Below, piece by piece: positions 56,930 through 64,000 of a stretch of 64,000 nucleotides of DNA (position 1 is its first letter; each line of letters opens with the position of its first letter). Origin of the DNA: Pteria penguin (taxonomy: Eukaryota; Mollusca; Bivalvia; Pterioida; Pteriidae); the NCBI GenBank assembly GCA_035048485.1, contig CM068587.1, forward strand, positions 28,910,534 to 28,974,533, written 5' to 3'. The notes under the pieces were generated by a model. The model did not search any database and was not told where the DNA came from. It saw only the letters and a list, made by a program, of their open reading frames with translations. The position numbers and the translations under genes are program-made.

Positions 56930-57930
56930 GTTTGATGTCTGTTGTCAACTTTAACCTTGGCTATAAATTTTGAACCATGAGGGATATAGACTTCATAATT
57001 GAACCGTAAGGGATAGAGACTTCATATTTGAGATGTGTACTCAACTAATGAAGCCCTTTCAAATGACACAAAGGTCAATGACCTTTTGACCTTGACAGTG
57101 ACCTTCATGCTAAAAATAACTTTATGGAGTGTGGTGCCGCCAGGGGCATTAGTATTTTACAAACACAGCTTATTTCAATTGAACATGATACAAATTATGC
57201 CAGACATGCGGTTTTTTTTTTTTGTTTTTGGCTGGGATTTTCAGTTGTTTTTGGCTGGGATTTTCAGTTGTTTTTGGCTGGGATTTTCAGTATGATGTTA
57301 ATGCATTGTAATGTCAAAGTAACTGACGCAACTTTTTTTTACGGCAAATCATCATATGTCTGGCATGGCATGAAAAAAGGGCTATTAGCTAAAGAATACA
57401 TGTAATAATACATTACTTAGAATTAGAATTAAATAGAATCTGTACATCTTGTTTTTTTTCATAAATTTAATAAATGTTGAATACAATTTTTTGCAATGTA
57501 CCTCGTATTTTCTATGTCCCTGGATGGAAAGATCTAGGGCCTATTGTTTTTTGTCCTGTCAGTCTGTTAGTTTGTCTGTATGTGTGTTTGTCTTTTGTCA
57601 ACTTTAAACCATGGCCATAACTTTTGATTTGTTGGAGATAGAGACTTCATATTTCACATGCGTACTCAGCTAATGAAGCCCTTTTGGCATATGTGTTCAT
57701 TATTCTGTCTGTTTGTCTGTCTGGCTTTGTTTGTCAGTTGTCGACTTTAACCTTGGCCATAACTTTTGAACTGTGAGGGATAGAGACTTTATATTTCACA
57801 TGTGTACTCAACTAATAAAGCCCTTTCAAATGACACCAAGGTCAATGACCTTTTGACCTTGTCAATGACCTTCACGTTAAACATGACTTTGTTGCCACCG
57901 GGGGCATTAGTGTTTCACACAGCTTTTTTT
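56930..57930. repeat. Two TGACCTT-type repeats flanking a 23-bp triplication
   Basis: 56930-57180 and 57515-57930 carry 'caactttaaccttggc', 'gatagagacttcatatt', 'aagccctttcaaatgacacc' and 'gaccttttgacctt' phrases as at 6745. Between them, 57224-57291 holds three exact tandem units of 'gtttttggctgggattttca' plus 'gtt'. The stretch 57930-58764 shows nothing recognised. Confidence 0.78.
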
Positions 57931-58764
57931 TGTTTAATAATAATGATAACATTATTCATAACAATAATACATAGAAATAAGATAATATAAATATGATTGA
58001 TTATAAAATGATGATAGTGATACCCCCTTTTCCCCCCTCTGCCAAGAGTTTATCTGTACTATGGCATAGACAGTGTCTCATCTTTCACTAAAGAGGGGTC
58101 ACAACAAACAGTGATGTTTGTTTTCACATCTCCACTTCAGATAGGACTTGGATTTGATTAAAGTCTTGATCAGTGTATTCAAAAGATCTTCAGAAATTTT
58201 CATTTAGGTTTAACATTGAGGAGTCCAGTGATAAGTACTTGTAAATGTATAATTAGTTGATTGCATCAATCTTCAGTAGCCATTAGTCCATTTCTTGGCA
58301 CATCATATTTTGAAAATAAATCAACTGCAACTGAAAGAAAATTGTTCTTTTAGAAACAAGATTTAAATATTCCAGTCATTATTTTTTACCCCTATGGTTC
58401 AGGAAACAGCAAACCAAAACTCTCTATCCATGGTCCTGATTACAAAATATTGACATGGTTTATGTATTTATTTTTTAAAAGAAGAAGGGGTATCTGAGGC
58501 ATTATCTTGATACTAAATTAGAAAGAAATATTTTTCAAGATGTTTGTAATGTAATCATACCTAATACAAGACAGTGTTGTAAATCAAGTCAGTAAAACAT
58601 ATATATACTTCAGAAATCTACAGAACTTCATCCAGTCACAGATAGATTTCATAGATGTCATGATTAGAATGCAGCACTAGTTTTATAAAGTCATTAATGT
58701 TATTAGCCATAACAGAACAAAGTGTTTTCATCACATACTTGTAATATAATTTACAAATTTTCAG

Positions 58765-58830
58765 CTGAAGAAAAATTCAGAAATAACAATGCTGGAGGGT
58801 ATTATGGTAGCAGAATATACAAAGCTCAAC
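58765..58830 (+). CDS. Cassette exon A1 (22 codons, phase 1/1)
   Basis: An acceptor 'caaattttcag' and a donor 'caac|gtaaga' bound 66 nt. The phase-1 product is EEKFRNNNAGGYYGSRIYKA then Q. It joins the leader exon as T|CT and exon B1 as C|CT. It is the first of four A copies, which share the NAGG-YYGSRIYK core, first intron bases and length. Tyr/Gly-rich basic short motifs suggest a structural repeat protein, but no family is recognised. Confidence 0.8.
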
Positions 58831-59676
58831 GTAAGACTCTTTTCATATGCTAATATGGGATTTATGGTCATTTCACACAGTTCACAAAATTCTGTAAAAC
58901 TTGAGGGTTTTTAGGATTTTGTGACCTTGGAGTGGGGGGGGTGGGTGGGTGGAATGTCTTTATATCCTATCAGATCATACAAAAGTATCTTTCTCAAATA
59001 TTTTTCGTAAAGATGGAACCTAGTTTCTTCCTCTTATCCAAATTTGCAGTTATATTAGTAAATTTTTATCTTATTTATCTCTGAATGAACTGCTAGAATT
59101 TTACTGTTTTTGAAGCCTTTGAATTTAGAAATAGTACAGAAATGCAATGTATAAAAATATATGTTTCTAATTTATTTATCTCTGAATAAACTGCTATAAG
59201 TTTGCTATATTTAAATTCTTCCGACTGTAGAAATTAAGTGCATAAATATAAGTATTGGATGTCAATTTTAAAGTTTCATTTTACAACAAAATACTGATCA
59301 AAGTTGTCAAATAGATTTTTATGCAAAAACTCATAGTAAGGCAATATGTTTGATTGATTAGAATACATTTTCCTAATTTATTCCAGGTCAGATTTTATGT
59401 GATACAGTGTATTAGTAGATCATTCAAAGTTGTGTTTTATAGGTCCATACATTAAATGGCTGGTATATGTATTTGAGAAGAATGTATATCAATGTAAGAA
59501 ATTGTATATGTGTAAAAATTTCAGAGGCAGATTAAAGGAGGGATTTATTATTTCATAGTAACTATTTCACAAATATCTAATCAAGTTTTGTTGTTTGAAA
59601 TGTGAGAAAATAAAAAGATTTTTGTACAAGCTATTGAATGAAATGTGTAAGACATGAATATCAAGATATTTTTCAG

Positions 59677-59718
59677 CTGGACGAAGAATAACTATCAAAA
59701 GTGCCAGAAGAGATTTCA
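59677..59718 (+). CDS. Cassette exon B1, shortened (14 codons, phase 1/1)
   Basis: An acceptor 'gatatttttcag' and a donor 'ttca|gtaagt' bound 42 nt. The product GRRITIKSARRDF aligns with B2-B4 over their first half only. In B2-B4 the exon continues for 11-13 codons to a donor at T|GTAAG or T|GTAGG. Here the aligned position reads 'cagaagtatg' in place of B2's 'tgtaagtatg', so the old donor GT is gone. The new upstream donor keeps phase 1. Confidence 0.76.
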
Positions 59719-59881
59719 GTAAGTATTCCACTTGTCAGAAGTATGTTTGAAACATTTTTGCTTACTTTAAAAATTGTTAATATATATGAGAACAAACAAA
59801 ACACCTGCACTCATTACCTCTGTAACAGACAGTTATGTTGTCTTTGTACTTAATAGTATTCGAAATTTACCTATTTTTCAG

Positions 59882-59947
59882 CTGGACCACAATTAAGAAG
59901 AAACAATGCTGGAAGATATTATGGTAGCAGGATATATAAAGCTCAAC
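59882..59947 (+). CDS. Cassette exon A2 (22 codons, phase 1/1)
   Basis: An acceptor 'acctatttttcag' and a donor 'caac|gtaagt' bound 66 nt. The product is GPQLRRNNAGRYYGSRIYKA then Q. It is the same length as A1 and A4 and differs mainly in the first six residues. The intron that follows is 958 bp and free of recognised repeats. Confidence 0.8.
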
Positions 59948-60905
59948 GTAAGTTTTTATGTGAACTGCCCACGTGAATAGGGGATGTATAGCTTTAAAAT
60001 GTAATATTGTATATTTCTTTTTCAAAGTAGACAAGTGGCGTCACCTGTGAAACAAATGCAGAATCATTTTATCCTCCATCTGTTCGTCTGTCTGTCCATC
60101 TGTCTGGTAGTAATCCTACTTTTGTTATAAGAATAGCAGACATCAGATATTCTTTGGAACATTTTAGTATTGATAATTTTGCTACCACATACTATTTTCC
60201 AACTAAAAATATTTTTTTATGAATATGGTAACTTCCAAGATAGGCCCATGCATCAGTGATTCAATATAAGTGAAATGTTGGGCATTCTGTTTCTAGTATG
60301 ATATAAAACTGTTACAATTGTACCAACAGTTCACGTAAATCCCATACAATGATGTACATATAAATAGTACGTGATTAAAATGTGTTTATAGATATTATTA
60401 CACGAACAAATGCTGTCTTTCGCTTTCTTTTACATAATTTTGTTTTTACAATGTGTCCTGTTTATACCTTATCAGAGATTGGATGCTGAAAGAAAAATAA
60501 GTAAAATTTGCATAGAAAAATAAGTGAAATTTGCATTTCTGCATGTCTTGGAAATTCTATCCAGGATAAGATTTATCCTTATTATAAATGACAGTCTATT
60601 GCCATCCTTTTAACAATCACATAAAAAAATACCGATTTTGTAAGACTATTTCTGCTTACATTGACAAGTTTATATATTTTCATTTCTTTTTTATATATTT
60701 CTGATAGTTGCTATTATTGAGGTTGTTAATGATTTTATAAGGCCTATTAAGTGTTAAAGTTATATTTATTAAAAGTAACAATACTTTTAATGTCAGTCCA
60801 AGGTTTATCTATTAAAAAGTTGAAAATTGACTGAAATGAAATGTTTTTTTAAAAGACTATTGAATAAAATGTTTCATTAAAAAATATGAATATATCATTT
60901 TTCAG

Positions 60906-60983
60906 CTGGGCAAGTAACTACAATAAAAGATGCCAGAAGACAGTTTAGAAAAAAATATGGAACTAGCACTCCTGTTATCCAAT
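60906..60983 (+). CDS. Cassette exon B2 (26 codons, phase 1/1)
   Basis: An acceptor 'atatcatttttcag' and a donor 'caat|gtaagt' bound 78 nt. The phase-1 product begins GQVTTIKDARRQFRKKYGTS and ends TPVIQ. This is the full-length form against which the shortened B1 is judged. The first 30 intron bases also resemble those beyond the lost B1 donor. Confidence 0.8.
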
Positions 60984-61094
60984 GTAAGTATGGAACGTTT
61001 TTGCTTCAGTCATATGTCTCTATAAAAACAATAAAAATCAATCATTGTTTACATTGTAATTATATCATGTGATTAGAATTTACACATTTTTCAG

Positions 61095-61157
61095 CTCAAC
61101 AAAAGTCAACAAACAGCAATGCTGGAGGACGTTATGGTAGCAGGATATATAAACCTC
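61095..61157 (+). CDS. Cassette exon A3 with destroyed donor
   Basis: An acceptor 'tacacatttttcag' is intact. The product QQKSTNSNAGGRYGSRIYKP then Q matches the other A copies. At the exon end the others read C|GTAAG; this one reads T|ATAAG, so the GT donor is absent. Read-through would add YKILYFFI and stop at 61182-61184. Either the exon is skipped (frame preserved because B2 and B3 are both phase 1) or it acts as an alternative terminal exon. No AATAAA lies close downstream. It is 21 codons, one shorter than its relatives. Confidence 0.65.
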
Positions 61158-61327
61158 AATATAAGATTTTATATTTCTTCATCTAAAAAAACTGATAAAG
61201 GAAGATTATTAGATGAATTTATATTATTGTTATCATTGATTGCTTTAGTTTGCTATTTGTTTTGGATTTATGTTTTAATTTTTTTTTTTCTCTTTTAATG
61301 TAAAATACGAAAGAAACTTGTGCATTT

Positions 61328-61516
61328 GGGTTTTTTTGTTATACAGAGTTATTTCCCATATGAGCAGGTATCACATCAAACCATTGTGACATTAACCAAT
61401 TCTATGGAAACTGGTGTAAAATTATGGCATATGATATAGAAATTGTATGATGTCACAATGATTTGACGTCAGATACCTGCTGATATGGGAAATATCTCTG
61501 TATAACTGAAAGACCC
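61328..61516. mobile_element. MITE-like element of 189 bp
   Basis: 'gttatacagag' and 'ctctgtataac' plus 'atttcccatat..gcaggta' and 'tacctgc..atatgggaaat' form inverted ends of about 40 bp with few mismatches. It sits in the intron between A3 and B3. Target duplication not clear. Confidence 0.78.
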
Positions 61517-61865
61517 AATCTTACTGTGGCACTAACACAGTCTCAGGGGACATCCAAGGACTGTTAATCATAGGTAAGTCTCCCAGAGCCAAGGAAGAGT
61601 AAGTGTCTCTGCTGGCTCACCGCTGGGTGTAATGATGCACTGGGATCTATTATAACTGATCAGTCTCACTCTAAATCTGGCACAAAGTGCAGGCAAATGT
61701 GGTCTGATGCCGAAAGAAGAGTTATAATAGTTTTAGTTGTTCATGAGTCACAATGTTGATAAGTAAGGATGCATTTGCGACATAATCTTCCACATCAAAC
61801 CTTCTTCATCTCTTTTAACATGAATATTTTATGAATCTGTAAATTTGTACATAAATATTTTTCAG

Positions 61866-61946
61866 CTGGGCGAAAATCGACAATAAAAAATGTTATACGA
61901 AATATTAAAAGGAAATATGGCAGTAATAGTGCTCCTTTTGTTAAAT
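61866..61946 (+). CDS. Cassette exon B3 (27 codons, phase 1/1)
   Basis: An acceptor 'aaatatttttcag' and a donor 'aaat|gtaagt' bound 81 nt. The product begins GRKSTIKNVIRNIKRKYGSN and ends SAPFVK. It is the most diverged B copy, with the AR..F motif changed to VIRNI, but it keeps TIK, KYG and the phase. Confidence 0.76.
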
Positions 61947-62188
61947 GTAAGTATCTTTTGATTTGATCTTTAAAAGAAATTTTTAAAGACTTGTTAAAGA
62001 AAGAGTAAGAATGCATGATTTTATACTTACCTAATCTGGTGCTGAAACATTAGGCAAATAATTGTCTGCCTGAAAGTGGGACATTTGAAAAATAATTAAT
62101 AGTTATGTGGTAAATTATCTCGGTGAAATAAATGGCTTGTTCTTTCCTTCTAAATCTCTTACTTTTATACCGTAGAATTGTAGTTTTT

Positions 62189-62988
62189 GGTCGGAATTGC
62201 ATAGCAATTCCAGACCCTAGTCGTTACAATATGCTGTGGAGAACGCGTGGAACGCAGAAAATACCTCCTCGTGTATAAATAGTGCGCCGATATTTAGAAA
62301 AAGCATGATTAGATTTACTTTTAGTACTTATAATTCATATAGTACGAGTCAATACAAGATAAGTTTGATCAGATGAGAATTAGATGTGCCGTTATTCCAT
62401 CGATTTAGACGAGTTATATTCATGCACTGGAGGACATGCAGTCTTTCCAAATACTCGACGGAAAGTCCCGAAAAAGTACGATTGACATTATTGTGTAGCT
62501 GTGCCGTAATTTAAGAAGTACACTACTAGTCCGTACTAGTATCTGTTGTATTATAATCAATAAAACTTGAGAATATCGCTTCTTTTTTTAGCAGTGGAAT
62601 TCAAAGTTCTCTACAATCTTCTCGTCACAACGATAAACAAACGTCTTTGTATTTGTTGATGTGTAATGCTACTAAAAATAGCCAGTTATTTATAGATCTC
62701 CATGTGTAAACGTGGTTTTCCCCAAATGTACATGTACAGCGGGAGACTGTCCAGATTGCTAATTTCACACTACTGTCAAGATTAAAAGGGATAAGAGAGA
62801 ATGAGTTAACTATATAGTACGAGATGGAGATGTACAGGGGCGGAGCCGTTGTTTATGAGAAAACGAGCACCTGTGCGCAGACCGTGTTTTTGTCAATATT
62901 GATCCTAAACATTACACGCTTGGTGTGTGATCTCTTGGTGGATCACGACTTTATTACTTTTGATGTACTTGACCATGCAATTCCGACC
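62189..62988. mobile_element. Putative DNA element of 800 bp with 14-bp inverted ends
   Basis: 'ggtcggaattgcat' (62189-62202) and 'atgcaattccgacc' (62975-62988) are exact inverse copies. The interior is less AT-rich than its surroundings and carries no recognised protein. Target duplication not identified, so the class is unknown. Confidence 0.6.
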
Positions 62989-63190
62989 TTGAGGACTTTC
63001 AAGTCCTTTCATTATTGTTCTTGGTAAGAATGCTCACTTGTTGCTCTATGCAGGCTTGTTAAAGACATCTAAATACTATGTTTTACAACATGGAAATGGA
63101 AAGTTTCTGGGAAAATTTCCCGACTTTTACATTTTTTATCTATAAAATAGCAAAGTTTTCATTTTAAAAGATGAATTTACCTTTTTCCAG

Positions 63191-63256
63191 CTGAACAACA
63201 ATCATCAATGAGGAATACTGGAGGATATTACGGTAGTAGAATATATAAAGCTCAAC
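63191..63256 (+). CDS. Cassette exon A4 (22 codons, phase 1/1)
   Basis: An acceptor 'cctttttccag' and a donor 'caac|gtaagt' bound 66 nt. The product is EQQSSMRNTGGYYGSRIYKA then Q. The core is identical to A1 in YYGSRIYKAQ. The acceptor side and length are conserved, and the following intron is only 215 bp. Confidence 0.8.
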
Positions 63257-63471
63257 GTAAGTCTTCATGATTTTACTTTAAAAAGAAGTATGAAGAGTAA
63301 TTATGAGGAAGATCAACTGCTAATTGTATCCTTGTTTAGTAACTTTTTATAAATCTGATGGTGTTTTGTTTATGAAAGTATTAAGAGCTAGTTAATATAT
63401 ATATCAATACAATCTAATATCAAATGAACAATTTCCGTCAATATATATATTTGTAAAACAATACTTTTCAG

Positions 63472-63546
63472 CTGGGAAAGTAACTACAATCAAAAATGCA
63501 AGAAGAAATTTTAGAAAGAATTATGGCACAAGTACACCTGTCAAAT
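63472..63546 (+). CDS. Cassette exon B4 (25 codons, phase 1/1)
   Basis: An acceptor 'caatacttttcag' and a donor 'aaat|gtaggt' bound 75 nt. The product begins GKVTTIKNARRNFRKNYGTS and ends TPVK. It leaves phase 1 open, so further exons are expected beyond the window. No stop or polyA site was seen after it. Confidence 0.78.
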
Positions 63547-64000
63547 GTAGGTCGATTCTTATTTTTTGTTCAGTTATACAAGCATAGTGATTGTTTCAGG
63601 GTTTTTTTTATGTGAAATGAATTCATGGTGTTATACTTGCTAAGTAACAGGTGCTCGTGTAAATATTAGGCAAAATATCAATCTGTTACTGATACAGGTA
63701 AATGTATGTCTCATATTCTTTCTTTCATAATATTATTTTAGTATTTTGTAGTAATTTAAACTTCTACAATCCTTGTTATGAAGATGCACTCGTTTGTTTA
63801 AGAGGTACCTGTACTGTAGTAGGGGTATTGCTCATACTTGTTAAAATTTAGTCTTATTCCAATTATGGTAGATACAGATTTACATATTCAAATACAGCCA
63901 TCCCCCTTTTCCCTCTCAACTTTGTATTATTTTTCTTTTTACGGAAAATTTTATTTATTTGTCTATATGAATTTTAAAAAACTGACATAAAATGAAGGTC
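63547..64000 (+). other. Intron running to the window end
   Basis: AT-rich sequence with no exon, terminal repeat or polyA signal that I can support. Confidence 0.5.

Overview
This window reads as eukaryotic, most likely marine bivalve mollusc, nuclear DNA. It is AT-rich. Coding sequence comes only as short blocks bounded by consensus splice sites. The introns are full of repeats typical of bivalves: pearl-like elements with tandem cores of about 160 bp, tRNA-derived SINEs, TGACCTT-type interspersed repeats, and many small inverted-repeat (MITE-like) elements. I see no prokaryotic operon, rRNA, functional tRNA or CRISPR. The taxonomic call is inference from repeat style, not from a recognised gene.

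All convincing coding exons lie on the plus strand in three blocks. (1) 3653-17204: six exons, all phase 0/0 (135, 81, 81, 83, 64 and 44 codons), encoding a Lys-rich coiled coil. (2) Two homologous Arg/Lys-Gly-rich exons, both phase 1/1: 28480-28857 (126 codons) and the very large 44957-48634 (1226 codons, no stop). They are followed by a basic Gln/Pro/Ser exon at 55012-55269 with repeated dibasic motifs. (3) 56545-63546: a short leader exon and then four tandem copies of a two-exon cassette, all phase 1/1. In each pair an 'A' exon (ending in a YGSRIYK motif) alternates with a 'B' exon (TIK..AR..F, with YGTSTPV in the full-length copies). A small candidate exon at 17308-17374 is phase 0 in and phase 1 out, exactly the adapter needed to join block 1 to block 2. 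One long gene for a coiled-coil, poly-basic, Tyr/Gly repeat protein is therefore plausible, but two or more genes cannot be excluded. No start codon, promoter, stop or polyA site was identified with confidence, and both ends probably lie outside the window. I recognise no named family and assign no function.

The rest is intronic or intergenic and dominated by mobile and repeated DNA. It includes a decayed Tigger/CENP-B-type transposase (410-750, minus), two inverted copies of a 0.95-kb pogo-like element (9838-10789 and 17439-18397), another Tigger-type element (25617-26699) and a long inverted repeat (about 21985-25290). There is also a pearl-like element with terminal inverted repeats (27300-28291), a hAT element with an 8-bp target duplication nested in a pearl-like repeat (32454-33572), and two SINEs with exact 12-13 bp target duplications. 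A 49-bp satellite of about 34 units (34481-36150), a nested tandem array (39375-41650), and two tiny foldback hairpins with 10-bp target duplications (36330-36442 and 42534-42616) complete the list.

The most interesting material is the poly-basic and tandem-cassette exons. In the cassettes the splice sites of individual copies can be watched decaying: one donor was lost from GT to AT, and another was lost and replaced by an upstream donor that keeps the phase.
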